From an uncultured Candidatus Saccharibacteria bacterium (lineage in GTDB: Bacteria; Patescibacteriota; Saccharimonadia; Saccharimonadales; Saccharimonadaceae): a stretch of 64,000 bases of DNA. The notes below the pieces were generated by a model that worked only from the letters and a program-made list of their open reading frames with translations, had not been told where the DNA came from and ran no database searches. This document shows positions 1 to 9,804 of the stretch, piece after piece; position 1 is the first letter of the stretch, and each line of letters starts with the position of its first letter. The translations under genes and the position numbers were made by a program. The stretch spans positions 1 to 64,000 of the forward strand of contig CALISR010000014.1 in NCBI GenBank assembly GCA_938041435.1, read 5' to 3'.

Positions 1-1
1 T

Positions 2-310
2 ATTCTTGTTAATGGCACATCGCAGGTGCAAAAACGTCTTCGATATTATCATTCTAATCCTCAGCGTAGAGCGGATCAGGCAACTATTATATTTGAAGCT
101 GGCAAATACCCATTTTTTCCAAAAAAGACGTTAATAGATTGCAATTCAGTCACAACCTGTTGTATTAATTCAACGCACTTTGCAAACGGTAACCTGCAAC
201 CTATGAGTGAACGGCTAAGTGATGAAGATCTGCAGCGTATCATTGAAGGAGTTATGAATAGTAGAACAATTCCACCATATATAAAAAATAAGATCCAACC
301 ACAAGAATAG
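2..310 (+). CDS. Hypothetical protein, 5' end outside window
   Basis: The reading frame is open from the first bases of the window to the TAG at 308-310, so this is probably the C-terminal 102 residues of a longer protein; a GTG at 26 is the first possible internal start but has no ribosome binding site. The visible part contains a motif FEAGKYPFFPKKTLIDCNSV and ends in a charged helical segment (LSDEDLQRIIEGVMNSR). I do not recognise the family with certainty. No membrane segment is visible. The next gene lies on the other strand, so this is the 3' end of a transcription unit. Confidence 0.6.
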   Translation: MLVNGTSQVQKRLRYYHSNPQRRADQATIIFEAGKYPFFPKKTLIDCNSVTTCCINSTHFANGNLQPMSERLSDEDLQRIIEGVMNSRTIPPYIKNKIQPQE

Positions 311-358
311 AACAGAGTGAAGCCTTATTAGTATACGAAGAGCACAGGTTTTTATTTA

Positions 359-1609
359 TCACCGCCGTGCTCTAGCAATCACCTCCTGATATCGCTCGAC
401 ATAATTTTGCGCCATAATATTGGCAGAGAATTTTTGCTCAATGCTGGCCCGGCACGCGGCTGGGTCAATCTCGTCTACCCGGTTGGCGTAGGCAAAGAAC
501 TCGTCTTGGTTGCTCGCAAGAAAGCCATTGACGCCATGAGTGATGATCTCGGGCATGGCACCGCGCTTCATCGCCACAACGGGCGTGCCGCAGGCCAGCG
601 CCTCGATGACTGCCATACCAAAGGGCTCATCCCACTCGATAGGGAAGAGCAATGCCTTAGCGTTGGCCACGAAGTCGAGTTTTTTCTTGCCACTGAGGTT
701 GCCTGCATAGGTGATGCGCCGATGCTTGAGGACGGCCGGGAGGATGTGGTCGCTATAGTAGCGGAATTCTTCGTTGCGTCGGTAGTTGGTTAGTGGGTTG
801 GAGAGCTCGAGTAACAATTTGCGGTTGCTGCCGATCCCTGCGACTGTGCCCGCCATGCGGAGGCGCTTCTTGTACTGGGCAGCGTAGGCCACGGCGGTAG
901 CTTGGCCTTTATCTTGGGTGAAGCGGGCGAGGGTGATGTAGTAATTTTGCTTGCGCGAGACGAAGGGGAAGGCACTGCAATCAATGGCATTGTGCACGGC
1001 TGGTAGCAAATGGGGGCGAATCTCGCGCGGGGCTTTGCGCGCCATTGCCTCTGAGATACACGTCATGTAGAGGCGGCCAGGATTCATATATTTGAGCTGT
1101 GGGCGATTATCCATCTGCCCTGCCTCAATAGTCTGCGGTGTAGAAAATGGTGGCCCATGGAAGGTATGTAACACTGGTGGCAATCCTGGTATGCGGCTCA
1201 CTGGCGAGAAAAAGGCTGGCCCAATGTAGGGGTTGTGGTCGTGAATAATATCAAAATGGCCATCGGCTTCGATGGCGTGGAGGGCAAAATTGAGATGAGT
1301 CTGGAGGGCTTGGAGTGGTGCGTCGTAGTAGGGGTCATCGATGGTATCGAAGAGCTCGCGCTTGTAGTATGAGTGAGTTGGCGTGCCGTTGCGCATCCGC
1401 CGTGCGCCATTGGCGAAAAGCTCTACCTCAACATCATCGCGCTGCTGCAGTGCACGCACCAGGCTTTCGACAACGAGCTCGATGCCGCCATAGCCTTTAA
1501 TAGGTAGAGCGAGCCATGGTGGGGCAACAACTGCCACTCGTAGTGGCCGTGGGGGGGGTACTGCGGGGCGATCACTTGACGAACATTGTGTATCATTTTG
1601 TAACATCAT
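359..1609 (-). CDS. Glycosyltransferase family 4 (GT-B fold)
   Basis: This 416-residue protein should transfer a sugar from a nucleotide sugar to a glycan or lipid acceptor in the cytoplasm. The N-terminal half begins with a Rossmann-like strand and glycine-rich loop (VVAPPW...KGYGGIE), and the C-terminal half carries the GT4 hallmark EPFGMAVIEALACGTPVVA, where the E-x7-E pair binds the donor. The length is normal for the family. The acceptor cannot be predicted. It stands alone on the minus strand, divergent from the next gene. A -10 box TATACT sits 6 nt before the ATG pair at 1609/1606 and there is no Shine-Dalgarno site. Candidate roles are surface polysaccharide or glycolipid synthesis; galU at the far end of the window makes a plausible donor (UDP-glucose). 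Confidence 0.85.
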   Translation of the reverse strand: MMLQNDTQCSSSDRPAVPPPRPLRVAVVAPPWLALPIKGYGGIELVVESLVRALQQRDDVEVELFANGARRMRNGTPTHSYYKRELFDTIDDPYYDAPLQALQTHLNFALHAIEADGHFDIIHDHNPYIGPAFFSPVSRIPGLPPVLHTFHGPPFSTPQTIEAGQMDNRPQLKYMNPGRLYMTCISEAMARKAPREIRPHLLPAVHNAIDCSAFPFVSRKQNYYITLARFTQDKGQATAVAYAAQYKKRLRMAGTVAGIGSNRKLLLELSNPLTNYRRNEEFRYYSDHILPAVLKHRRITYAGNLSGKKKLDFVANAKALLFPIEWDEPFGMAVIEALACGTPVVAMKRGAMPEIITHGVNGFLASNQDEFFAYANRVDEIDPAACRASIEQKFSANIMAQNYVERYQEVIARARR

Positions 1610-1621
1610 ATAGCTAGTATA
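1610..1621 (-). promoter_or_regulatory. -10 box adjoining start codon (GT4 gene)
   Basis: TATACT at 1621-1616 (minus strand) is followed by six bases and then ATGATG. Transcription would begin at or next to the first ATG. Confidence 0.55.
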
Positions 1622-1652
1622 GCATAATCAAGCAAAATGTGGAGTAGTAGGG

Positions 1653-1664
1653 TATAATACAGAT
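1653..1664 (+). promoter_or_regulatory. -10 box adjoining start codon (M16-like gene)
   Basis: A perfect TATAAT at 1653-1658 lies six bases before the ATG at 1665. No AGGAGG-like sequence is present between them. Confidence 0.6.
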
Positions 1665-2570
1665 ATGGAGTCATTTCATCTCTTCAAGCCGTGTGGTGAT
1701 CATCTCGTGGCACACCTCTACGAGCATTTAGTGATGCAAACGCTGCATCGGCAGCTGTTTGAGGCAGGGTTGTTTCAGACGATTGACTACCAGGCTTATG
1801 GAATCGTCTATTCTGACGCTGGGGTGATGGGGATCGATGCGACGCTCTACACCATGCAGGCCGAGCGCTTTGTAGCCCAGCTGCGCCAGCCAGTGGCGGA
1901 GTATGATGATGCGATGATCGACTGTGCGCTGCGGCAGATCATTGCCGAGAAGGGTTATCCGCTCACCTATCATGACCGGCTCGCTCTCCACGAGGCGCTG
2001 CACCAGCTTGATACCGAGCCATGGTATGATGCTCAGGATATCGACGTATTGCAGTGTTTGGGCGAGACAGCGCCACGTGGCATCATTACTCAGCGCGAGG
2101 AGTGGGAAGCGGACGTCATGGAGTATACCATTGATATATCGATCGATCTCGAGCCAGGCGACCCGCGAGCGGCCGTCTTCATTGAGCTCACGCATGCAAT
2201 CCAGGCCAATACTGCTGCGCTGCTGCAGCGAACGTATGGGTATTATAACCACGGATATGATAGAGAGTGCACGGCTGGGCACTATACCGAGCGGCAATAT
2301 TTGCTCGTAACTGGCCGCGAGGATCATTCGGCCCAGGTCTACAACTTGTATGAGCTTATGATCCGGATGATTCGAGCCCAGGGTGGGTGGCAGCGCTTCT
2401 TAGAGCGCTTGCAGACGGTTGATTATCGAGAACAGTCTGCGCCCTCCATCGTTAACATGATCGACGACCTACGGATGGTCGTTGGGGCGCGTGGCTGGCG
2501 TCGAATTGCCACGGTAGAAACGTTGGATGATTTGCTCGATCGTCTGACAATAACAGTGGTCGCACAGTGA
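1665..2570 (+). CDS. M16-like putative metallopeptidase domain protein
   Basis: This 301-residue protein carries HLYEH at residues 17-21, the inverted zinc motif HxxEH of the pitrilysin (M16) family, and a glutamate at position 95 (IIAEKG), 73 residues further on. In M16 enzymes the third zinc ligand is a glutamate about 74-76 residues after the motif, so all three candidate zinc ligands and the catalytic Glu20 are present. The protein is shorter than a usual M16B subunit (about 420 residues) and lacks a clear R/Y motif of the second half. No signal peptide or membrane helix is visible, so it is probably cytoplasmic. It is a single-gene unit between an opposite-strand gene and typA. The M16 assignment rests on this motif spacing only and could be coincidence. 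Confidence 0.5.
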   Translation: MESFHLFKPCGDHLVAHLYEHLVMQTLHRQLFEAGLFQTIDYQAYGIVYSDAGVMGIDATLYTMQAERFVAQLRQPVAEYDDAMIDCALRQIIAEKGYPLTYHDRLALHEALHQLDTEPWYDAQDIDVLQCLGETAPRGIITQREEWEADVMEYTIDISIDLEPGDPRAAVFIELTHAIQANTAALLQRTYGYYNHGYDRECTAGHYTERQYLLVTGREDHSAQVYNLYELMIRMIRAQGGWQRFLERLQTVDYREQSAPSIVNMIDDLRMVVGARGWRRIATVETLDDLLDRLTITVVAQ

Positions 2571-2701
2571 TGAGGTATGACGCGGCGAGGCTCTACACTA
2601 TGCACCGCGATTATGTACATTGCCCTAGGCAAACCAGCCGCCAGTATGATACTATAAACAGTAAGGAAGGTCTGATATAATTCGGGCCGTTATTTTATGT
2701 T

Positions 2702-4552
2702 ATGACAGATCCACAGTATATTCGTAATATTGCAATTATTGCCCACGTCGACCACGGCAAAACAACGCTGCTTGATGGTTTGCTGAAGCAGAGCAATACA
2801 TTCCGCAGCAACCAAGCCGAAATGGCTCAGACTCTCATCATGGATAGTGGCGAGCAGGAGCGTGAACGTGGCATTACCATCACTGCTAAGCAAACAACAG
2901 TCTACTACCAGCCTGCTGATGCCGAGCCAGCAGTTGACTACAAGATCAACATCATCGACACACCTGGCCATGCCGATTTTAGTGGCGAGGTGGAGCGCAC
3001 GCTTAACATGGCTGATGGTGTACTCCTCGTGGTCGATGCGCAGGAAGGCCCGATGCCACAGACAAAGTTTGTCCTGAGCAAAGCGCTTGAGCTTGGTCTA
3101 ACACCGGTCGTGATTATCAACAAGATCGACAAGCCTGCGCGGCGCATTGCCGAGGTGGAGGACGAGCTGGCCGATCTCTTCCTCGAGCTTGCCACCGACG
3201 AGGCGCAGCTCAAATACCCGGTGTACTACGCCATAGCGCGCGAAGGCAAAGCCTGGGCGGTACTGCCAAGTGATGCTAGCCAGCCAGCCAACCTGGCACC
3301 GATCTTCCAAGCGATCATCTCGCATATCCCAGCGCCGCAGGTGGCAGATGGGCCTTTCCAAATGCTCGTGACGGCCCTCCAGTACGATACCTTCCTTGGC
3401 AAATATGCGATTGGCCGAATCCATCGCGGGGTAGCTCAGCGTGGCCAAGCGCTGACTCTTATCAAGACAGATGGTACGACTACCAATGCTAAGATCGATA
3501 AGCTCTTCATCAGCCGCGGCCTCGCTAAAGAAGAAGTGAGCGAGGCAGGCGCGGGTGACATTGTCTACATCGTTGGTGCAGCCGAAGCGCACATTGGTGA
3601 GACGCTCGCGAGCCGCGACCAGCCGGAGGCACTACCTGTCATGGCAGTCGAGGCTCCCACCATTAGCATGTATCTTGGGCCGAACACCAGTCCGATGAAG
3701 GGCCGCGAGGGTGAATTTACTACCAGCCGGCAGATTGGCGATCGTCTCCAGCGCGAACTCGAGACTAATGTGGCGCTGCGAGTGGCCGAGTCTGGTATTG
3801 GCTTTGTAGTATCGGGGCGAGGCGAGCTTCACCTCAGTGTATTGATCGAGACAATGCGCCGCGAAGGCTACGAATTTGAGGTTGGACGGCCAGAAGTTGT
3901 GACAATCACCAAAGATGGCAGCGAGCAAGAGCCAGTTGAAGAACTGCTGGTTGAGGTTGGCCCTGAGTTTGTCGGTGTTGTCAGCCAAGAGCTTGGTAAG
4001 CGCAAAGCGGAGCTCCGCAAACAAGAGCAAACCACCAGCGGCGCAGCGCGGATGACCTATACTATTACGACCCGAGCATTGATTGGCTTGCGTAACCGCC
4101 TTCTGACAGATACAAAGGGAACAGTGATTATGTATAGCCTGCCGCACGGCTACCAACCAGTTAGTGGTGCATTGCCGCGGACGCGCAACGGTGTTTTGAT
4201 AGCCTTTGAGCCAGGCACGACCACACCATATGCCTTGCAAGCGGCCGAAGCGCGCGGTGAGCTCTTCGTCGGAGCGGGGACAGAGGTGTACGCCGGGATG
4301 ATCGTTGGCCTTAATAACCGCCCGGATGATCTTGAGATCAATGTCTGCAAGGCTAAGCACCTTACCAATATGCGCAGCAAATCAAGCGACGGCACCGTCC
4401 AACTGACGCCTCACACCCAGCTGAGCCTTGAGCAATCGATTGACTTTATCGAAGATGACGAACTCCTTGAGGTTACGCCGCACGCTCTTCGCCTCCGTAA
4501 GAAATATCTCGACGCCAACGAGCGCAAACGCGCCGCCAAACAGCAACCATAA
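2702..4552 (+). CDS. typA: Ribosome-associated GTPase TypA/BipA
   Basis: This translational GTPase binds the ribosome and assists 50S assembly and stress adaptation. It has the full set of GTPase motifs: G1 AHVDHGKTT near residue 14, the switch I GITITAKQTT, G3 DTPGHADF, and G4 NKID. Domains II, III and V and the BipA-type C-terminal domain follow, and the 616-residue length is typical. The start at 2702 opens directly into MTDPQYIRNIAIIAH, the usual N-terminus. A TATAAT at 2676-2681 gives a leader of roughly a dozen bases. Trehalase follows 24 nt downstream and is probably cotranscribed. Confidence 0.97.
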   Translation: MTDPQYIRNIAIIAHVDHGKTTLLDGLLKQSNTFRSNQAEMAQTLIMDSGEQERERGITITAKQTTVYYQPADAEPAVDYKINIIDTPGHADFSGEVERTLNMADGVLLVVDAQEGPMPQTKFVLSKALELGLTPVVIINKIDKPARRIAEVEDELADLFLELATDEAQLKYPVYYAIAREGKAWAVLPSDASQPANLAPIFQAIISHIPAPQVADGPFQMLVTALQYDTFLGKYAIGRIHRGVAQRGQALTLIKTDGTTTNAKIDKLFISRGLAKEEVSEAGAGDIVYIVGAAEAHIGETLASRDQPEALPVMAVEAPTISMYLGPNTSPMKGREGEFTTSRQIGDRLQRELETNVALRVAESGIGFVVSGRGELHLSVLIETMRREGYEFEVGRPEVVTITKDGSEQEPVEELLVEVGPEFVGVVSQELGKRKAELRKQEQTTSGAARMTYTITTRALIGLRNRLLTDTKGTVIMYSLPHGYQPVSGALPRTRNGVLIAFEPGTTTPYALQAAEARGELFVGAGTEVYAGMIVGLNNRPDDLEINVCKAKHLTNMRSKSSDGTVQLTPHTQLSLEQSIDFIEDDELLEVTPHALRLRKKYLDANERKRAAKQQP

Positions 4553-4576
4553 CATCATAGGGAGAAACCGCCTATC

Positions 4577-6205
4577 ATGCACAACGTCCGCCGCGCTTTT
4601 GCTGCGAAAATCATTGCTCTTACCAAAGATACCAAAGAGAATGCTAAAGCCGCTGCGGTGCAGACGGTAGAGCTCGTGCGCCCGACGCCAAGCTCACCTG
4701 ATGAGACGCTCAGCGAGCTCTTTGATGAGGTGCAGACGCAGCAGATTTATGGTGACGGCAAGGCGTTTGTCGATATGACACCTACCAAGCCAGCCCGGAC
4801 CATTATGGCACGGTATCGTCGGCAGCGTCGCCAGCCCGGCTTCGACCTCGCGACCTTCGTTGGGCAGCATTTTTCTACCACAGTATACCCGGCCTCAAGT
4901 TACCAGCCGACCGACACCACTACTGCGCGCCAACATGTGAGTCAGCTTTGGCGGCAGCTCGAGCGGCGCAATCGCAAGAATCGGGGTTCGCTCCTTGCGC
5001 TACCATATCCATATATGACGCCAGGTGGACGCTTTGATGAGTTGTTTTATTGGGATACGTATTTCATTATGCTTGGCCTAGCGGCGGATGGGCGCTGGCG
5101 CTCTATCGAGCACATGATACGCAACTACACCTATATGCTCCGTAAATTTGGGATGATTCCCACGGCCAATCGGACATACTTCTTGAGTCGGTCGCAGCCA
5201 CCTATGTTTGCAGCGATGGTACAGCTGCTGGCACGTCACCGAGGCAAGCGGGTCTATGCAGAGTTTTTGCCAAGCCTTCTTGTTGAGTATCGCTTTTGGA
5301 TGAAGGGTCGTCGCCAGATTGCGAAAGCCAAGGCCGTTGAGTACCCAGCGTACCTCCGCGTCGCTGTTATGCCCGATGGCACGCCGCTCAATCGTTACTA
5401 TGACAACCGCACCACACCGCGCCCTGAGTCGCATCGCGAAGATGTCCATACGGCGCATCACGCAGCCTCAGCGCATACGGCGCGGACATTCCTTGATCTG
5501 CGGGCAGCAGCCGAGAGCGGGTGGGACTTTAGCAGCCGATGGTTTGCCGACCCCTGTCAGATTCAGACCATCGAGACGACAAAGTATGTGCCGGTCGACC
5601 TTAATTGCTTCCTCTACCAGCTCGAAATGACGATCGCCGAGGCTTACCGACTTATCAAACAACGTCGCCTGGCGCGGCGTTTCGAGGCAGCGGCCGAGCG
5701 CCGAGCTCGGGCAATTCGCCGCTACTGCTGGCAACCTACCACGCAATTCTTTGAGGATTATGCCATTACCACTGGTCAGACCACGGGGCGACTCACGCTT
5801 GCCGCGGTGACGCCACTATATGTGGGAATTGCAACCGATGAGCAAGCTGCAGCGGTAGCGCAACGGCTCGAGAAAGACTTTTTGCAGCCAGGTGGACTTC
5901 TTTCAACCCTCATCACTAATGGCCAGCAGTGGGATGCCCCCAACGGCTGGGCACCACTGCAGTGGTTTGCTATTGTAGGGCTGCGCAATTACGGCTATGA
6001 TACACTGGCAGCAACCATTCGCGATCGCTGGCTCGCCACCAACGAAGCCGTCTTTGCCAACAAGCGCAAAATGGTCGAGAAGTATGATGTTGTCACCGCC
6101 AGTGCGGGCGGCGGCGGGGAGTACCCCTTGCAAGATGGCTTTGGCTGGACGAATGGAGTGTACGCAGCACTCAAGGATGAGCAGCTTGGTGTAGCGCAGC
6201 AGTAG
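4577..6205 (+). CDS. treA: Trehalase, glycoside hydrolase family 37
   Basis: It hydrolyses trehalose to two glucose molecules. Trehalase signature 1 is present at residues 149-163 (PGGRFDELFYWDTYF) and signature 2 as QWDAPNGWAP near residue 455. The probable acid/base aspartate is in ESGWDFSSRW and the base glutamate in VEKYDV near the C-terminus. There is no signal peptide; the first 100 residues are a family-atypical basic extension, so the enzyme is predicted cytoplasmic. It lies 24 nt after typA behind an AGGGAG ribosome site. No trehalose synthesis gene or sugar transporter is in the window, so the substrate is either stored trehalose made elsewhere in the genome or imported from the host. 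Confidence 0.93.
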   Translation: MHNVRRAFAAKIIALTKDTKENAKAAAVQTVELVRPTPSSPDETLSELFDEVQTQQIYGDGKAFVDMTPTKPARTIMARYRRQRRQPGFDLATFVGQHFSTTVYPASSYQPTDTTTARQHVSQLWRQLERRNRKNRGSLLALPYPYMTPGGRFDELFYWDTYFIMLGLAADGRWRSIEHMIRNYTYMLRKFGMIPTANRTYFLSRSQPPMFAAMVQLLARHRGKRVYAEFLPSLLVEYRFWMKGRRQIAKAKAVEYPAYLRVAVMPDGTPLNRYYDNRTTPRPESHREDVHTAHHAASAHTARTFLDLRAAAESGWDFSSRWFADPCQIQTIETTKYVPVDLNCFLYQLEMTIAEAYRLIKQRRLARRFEAAAERRARAIRRYCWQPTTQFFEDYAITTGQTTGRLTLAAVTPLYVGIATDEQAAAVAQRLEKDFLQPGGLLSTLITNGQQWDAPNGWAPLQWFAIVGLRNYGYDTLAATIRDRWLATNEAVFANKRKMVEKYDVVTASAGGGGEYPLQDGFGWTNGVYAALKDEQLGVAQQ

Positions 6206-6475
6206 CTGATACCTCTGGGAATATATGACACAACAAATATTGAAAGTCAGTTTGTTGCTAGACTGCCCAGACTTTTTGCTTGGCAAAATGAGCCAGCGAC
6301 AGCGACCTTTTGCAGCAACCCAGACAGTGTGCATAAGAGAGGAGAATGCCAGATGATCGTGATGTCGTGGTTAACATTCAGCGATTACTTCTGATTCTTA
6401 GCTAGTAGCTGCGACAAGAGGTGTAATGCAGGAGACTAATGCGTCGGGAGCGGATAAAGATTATCTTGTAGTTTC
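6206..6475. other. Intergenic spacer between treA and rarA 3' ends
   Basis: The two flanking genes converge here. I see no intact open frame, no strong inverted repeat with a T tract and no RNA gene in these 270 bases. Confidence 0.5.
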
Positions 6476-7681
6476 TTATGTATTATCCTTTGACACCTGC
6501 TGGGCTACCTCATCTGGCAAAAATCCCTTCTTATGCTGGAAGTTTGCCTGCCACTGATAGCCTTTGCCATAGCCGAGCTCCTTCATGAGTTTGGTGGGAG
6601 CATTGCGCAGGTGGAGTGGCACTGGTGTATCGGCATAGCGCTTGGCAAGAGCCTCTGCCTCGTGCATAAGGTCGGTGATCTCGCGCGATTTGGCTGAGCG
6701 AGCAAGCGCTGTGGCACAGTGGTAGAGATTGTAGCGGGCCTCAGGCAAGCCAACCCGCTCCACCGCTTGAAAGGTCGCGACCGCTAGAGATAACGCACCA
6801 TTACCTGCCAGTCCGATGTCCTCACTAGCGAATACCACCATGCGCCGAGCAATGAACTTTGGGTCTTCGCCGGCGTCGATCATTCGGCTTAGATAATAAA
6901 GAGTGGCGCGCACATCGCTGCCCCGCATCGACTTGATGAAGGCCGAGATAACATCATAGTGCATCTCGCCTTGCTTGTCGTAGCCCGGGAGCTTCTTTTG
7001 GGCAGCAGCTGTAACGGTATCGGGCGTCACTGTCTCAGCGAGACTCAGGGCAAGCTCAAGGTTACCGAGTGCCACTCGGGCATCGCCGCCTGATAGCTCG
7101 GCAAGATAATCGAGCGCCTCTGGCGTGACGTGCTCTGTCTTGCCTAGGGTAGTGATGGCGCGCTGGAGAATAGCGCGAATTTCGTCTTTGCTTAGTGGCT
7201 GCAAGACGAGTACGCGCATCCGGCTCAGTAGTGGTGTAATAACCTCAAAGCTTGGATTCTCAGTCGTCGCACCAATCAACGTAATCAGCCCCGACTCAAC
7301 ATGAGGCAAAAAGGCGTCTTGCTGCGCCTTATTAAAGCGGTGTATTTCATCGACAAAGAGTATCGTACGCAGGCCAAGATTCCAATTTTGCCGGGCGTGC
7401 TGGATAACCCGCTCGACGTCCTTCTTGCCACTGGTAACGGCACTGAGCTCGATAAACTCGGCCTCCACTTCGTGAGCAATAATCCGCGCCAGCGTCGTCT
7501 TGCCTGTGCCCGGTGGCCCCCAAAAGATGAGGCTCACGGGTTGTTTCTTTGCAACAATCTGGCGCAAAATCTCGGCATCGCCCAGCAAGTGTGTCTGGCC
7601 TATCACAGCATCAAGCGACTGTGGACGCAGTCGCTCGGCCAGCGGTTGGCGTGATGACGATGACGAATCTGGCTCAGGCAT
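6476..7681 (-). CDS. rarA: Replication-associated recombination protein RarA (MgsA), AAA+ ATPase
   Basis: This clamp-loader-like AAA+ ATPase acts at stalled replication forks. Walker A is GPPGTGKTT at residues 55-63 and Walker B is FVDEIHRF around 109-116; the sensor 1 asparagine follows in GATTEN. The C-terminal half has the MgsA-type helical tetramerisation region ([24 protein letters not shown]), and 401 residues is slightly short but complete. A -10 box TATACT at 7697-7692 (minus strand) lies ten bases before the ATG, and no Shine-Dalgarno is visible. It is a single-gene unit, divergent from the SPFH operon. Confidence 0.95.
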   Translation of the reverse strand: MPEPDSSSSSRQPLAERLRPQSLDAVIGQTHLLGDAEILRQIVAKKQPVSLIFWGPPGTGKTTLARIIAHEVEAEFIELSAVTSGKKDVERVIQHARQNWNLGLRTILFVDEIHRFNKAQQDAFLPHVESGLITLIGATTENPSFEVITPLLSRMRVLVLQPLSKDEIRAILQRAITTLGKTEHVTPEALDYLAELSGGDARVALGNLELALSLAETVTPDTVTAAAQKKLPGYDKQGEMHYDVISAFIKSMRGSDVRATLYYLSRMIDAGEDPKFIARRMVVFASEDIGLAGNGALSLAVATFQAVERVGLPEARYNLYHCATALARSAKSREITDLMHEAEALAKRYADTPVPLHLRNAPTKLMKELGYGKGYQWQANFQHKKGFLPDEVAQQVSKDNT

Positions 7682-7697
7682 AGCTACGTCTAGTATA
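7682..7697 (-). promoter_or_regulatory. -10 box close to rarA start
   Basis: TATACT at 7697-7692 (minus strand) is ten bases from the ATG, predicting a leader of only about three bases. Confidence 0.45.
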
Positions 7698-7849
7698 CCG
7701 GAAATGGACTGGCGCGTCGAAGGGCTGTCGGTTTCGGTAATTATATCTGATTTCCTAGCTACCTATTGCAAGATAACAAGACAGCCCCATCTCGCTATTT
7801 TGCCACAATGTGGTATGATAAAAGCAATAAGCTAGTCCAAAGGAGGAAT

Positions 7850-8599
7850 ATGGAATATATCATTATCGGCATCATCGTGGCGACGATTGTCTTCATGCTG
7901 AGCGGGATTCGGGTGGTGAACCAATACCAGCGCGGTGTGGTGCTAACGCTTGGGCGCTTCTCGGGCCAGCGCGCACCAGGCCTACGCGTGGTAGTGCCAA
8001 TCTTTCAGACGATTATGATGGTCGATGTCCGCTCGACGCCGATCGATGTGCCAAAGCAAGAGGTTATTACGAAAGATAACGTGACAGTTGGTGTGGACGC
8101 TGTGGTGTACTTTCGTGTCATTAATGCACCAAAGGCCGTCCTCGAGACGACGAACTACATCTACGCTACCAGCCAGTTTGCTCAGGCAGCGCTGCGTGAT
8201 GTGACAGGTAACATTGACATGGACGACTTGCTTGCCAAGCGAGAAGAGCTCAGCCAGCAGATCAAAGAGATTGTCGATGCTGAAACTGACAAGTGGGGGA
8301 TTGACGTTGAGAACGTGAAGATTCAGAACATCGAGTTGCCAGGCGATATGAAGCGCGCTATGGCTAAGCAAGCCGAAGCCGAGCGTGAGCGCCGAGCCAA
8401 CATCATTAACGCCGATGGTGAAAAAGCCGCCGCAGAGACCCTTGCAGAAGCCGCTCAGATTCTTGCTAACACCCCAGGGGCAATCAACCTGCGTACGCTC
8501 ACGACACTTGAGCGCATTAGTGCCGAGCCAAGCCAGAAGACGATGATCCTCTTCCCAGCAGAATTGACAGAGGTACTGCGAGGTATTAAGCGGTCATGA
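7850..8599 (+). CDS. SPFH/band 7 domain membrane protein (slipin-like)
   Basis: This 249-residue stomatin/prohibitin-type protein has one N-terminal membrane helix (residues 2-22) and then the SPFH domain (VVNQYQRGVVLTLGRF, then GLRVVVPIFQT and TKDNVTVGVDAVVYF), followed by an alanine- and glutamate-rich coiled coil. Family members oligomerise in the membrane, organise lipid domains and often control proteases. A longer frame opens at 7766, but AAAGGAGGAAT immediately before 7850 and the hydrophobic N-terminus fix the start. It is the first gene of a five-gene run. No NfeD partner gene is adjacent, which is usual for slipin operons, so the substrate protease, if any, is elsewhere. Confidence 0.9.
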   Translation: MEYIIIGIIVATIVFMLSGIRVVNQYQRGVVLTLGRFSGQRAPGLRVVVPIFQTIMMVDVRSTPIDVPKQEVITKDNVTVGVDAVVYFRVINAPKAVLETTNYIYATSQFAQAALRDVTGNIDMDDLLAKREELSQQIKEIVDAETDKWGIDVENVKIQNIELPGDMKRAMAKQAEAERERRANIINADGEKAAAETLAEAAQILANTPGAINLRTLTTLERISAEPSQKTMILFPAELTEVLRGIKRS

Positions 8600-9783
8600 T
8601 CGACTTTCGTCAGAATCGAGCGCGTTGCATTGATGCGCTTGCGGGTGGGCTGGCAGTATTGACTGCGTATGACGAAGTGCAGGGCAGTGGCGATGAACCA
8701 GCGCCGTTTCAGCAGGAGTCGAACTTTTGGTGGCTCAGTGGGATTGAGCGACCAGGTTGGAAGTTGATTATCGATGGACGACGGAACCGCACAACACTCG
8801 TACGGCCTCATCTCGATGCGGTGCAGCAGACCTTCGTTGGTGAACTCAGCAGTGAGGAAGCCAAGCGGATCAGTGGTGCCGATGCAGTGATTGACGCTCA
8901 CGATTTTGAGGCAGAGCTGCGCCAGCTTGCCAAGCGCCATACGGTTGTATACGAAGTAAACGACCGCACCGACTACGGTTTTATGCTCAATCCCGCCTCG
9001 CGCGACCTGAGCAAAGTGCTACAGCGGATCTTTCCCTCAGTACAATCGTGTCTCCGTCAGCTGCGTGAACTGCGGGCTATCAAGCAGCCGGAGGAGATTG
9101 CTGCGCTGCGCCAGGCAATTGCGCTGACGATCGAGGCGTTTGAGGTAGCCAAGCAGCGCTTGCCAGACTGCCAGCATGAGTATGAGTGCGAGGCGGAATT
9201 TGACTATCTATTTCGGCGCCGCAATGCCCGCCATGCGTATAGCCCAATTGTCGCTGGTGGTGCTAACGCCTGCACTTTGCACTATAGCCATAATGCCGGG
9301 CCGCTCGCTGCTGAAAATATGGTGCTGATCGATGTCGGGGCGCGGGTCAATGGATACTGTGCGGATATCACTCGCACCTATGGTATCAAACCGACGCAGC
9401 GCCAGCAGGATGTCCACGCTGCGGTGGTGCAAGCGCAGCAACACATCATAGAGCTGCTCGAGCCAAATCTCCCCGTGGCTGACTATATCCAGCAGAGCGA
9501 CGATATTATGCGCAATGCCTTACAGCAGCTTGGCCTTCTACGCGATCGCCACGACCAAGCCACTTTCCGGCGTTACTATCCGCATGCTACCAGCCACGGG
9601 CTTGGCGTCGATACACACGATAGCCTGGGTGCGCCGCGGGTGCTGCGCGCTGGCATGGTGCTTACCGTCGAGCCAGGGATTTACATTCCAGAGGAGGGCA
9701 TTGGTGTCCGGATTGAAGATGACATCCTCATTACGCCGAGCGGCCACGATAATCTCAGCGCCAGCTTATCGACAAAATGGTAA
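8596..9783 (+). CDS. pepP: M24 family Xaa-Pro aminopeptidase
   Basis: It removes N-terminal residues preceding proline from peptides, using two metal ions in the cytoplasm. The N-terminal domain (residues 1-165) is of the aminopeptidase P type. The C-terminal pita-bread domain has all five metal ligands: two aspartates in LIDVGARVNGYCADITRTYG, histidine in HATSHGLGVDTHD, and glutamates in TVEPGIY and VRIEDD. The 395-residue length is close to the E. coli enzyme. The start codon overlaps the upstream stop as ATGA, indicating translational coupling to the SPFH gene. With the peptide-binding protein at the end of the operon, a role in using imported peptides is a reasonable inference. Confidence 0.93.
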   Translation: MIDFRQNRARCIDALAGGLAVLTAYDEVQGSGDEPAPFQQESNFWWLSGIERPGWKLIIDGRRNRTTLVRPHLDAVQQTFVGELSSEEAKRISGADAVIDAHDFEAELRQLAKRHTVVYEVNDRTDYGFMLNPASRDLSKVLQRIFPSVQSCLRQLRELRAIKQPEEIAALRQAIALTIEAFEVAKQRLPDCQHEYECEAEFDYLFRRRNARHAYSPIVAGGANACTLHYSHNAGPLAAENMVLIDVGARVNGYCADITRTYGIKPTQRQQDVHAAVVQAQQHIIELLEPNLPVADYIQQSDDIMRNALQQLGLLRDRHDQATFRRYYPHATSHGLGVDTHDSLGAPRVLRAGMVLTVEPGIYIPEEGIGVRIEDDILITPSGHDNLSASLSTKW

Positions 9784-9791
9784 AAAACCGC

Positions 9792-9804
9792 TATACTAGA
9801 GCAA
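9792..9804 (+). promoter_or_regulatory. Internal -10 box before holin-like gene
   Basis: TATACT at 9792-9797 stands seven bases before the ATG at 9805, inside the 21 nt gap after pepP. The last three genes of the run may therefore also be transcribed separately. Confidence 0.5.
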
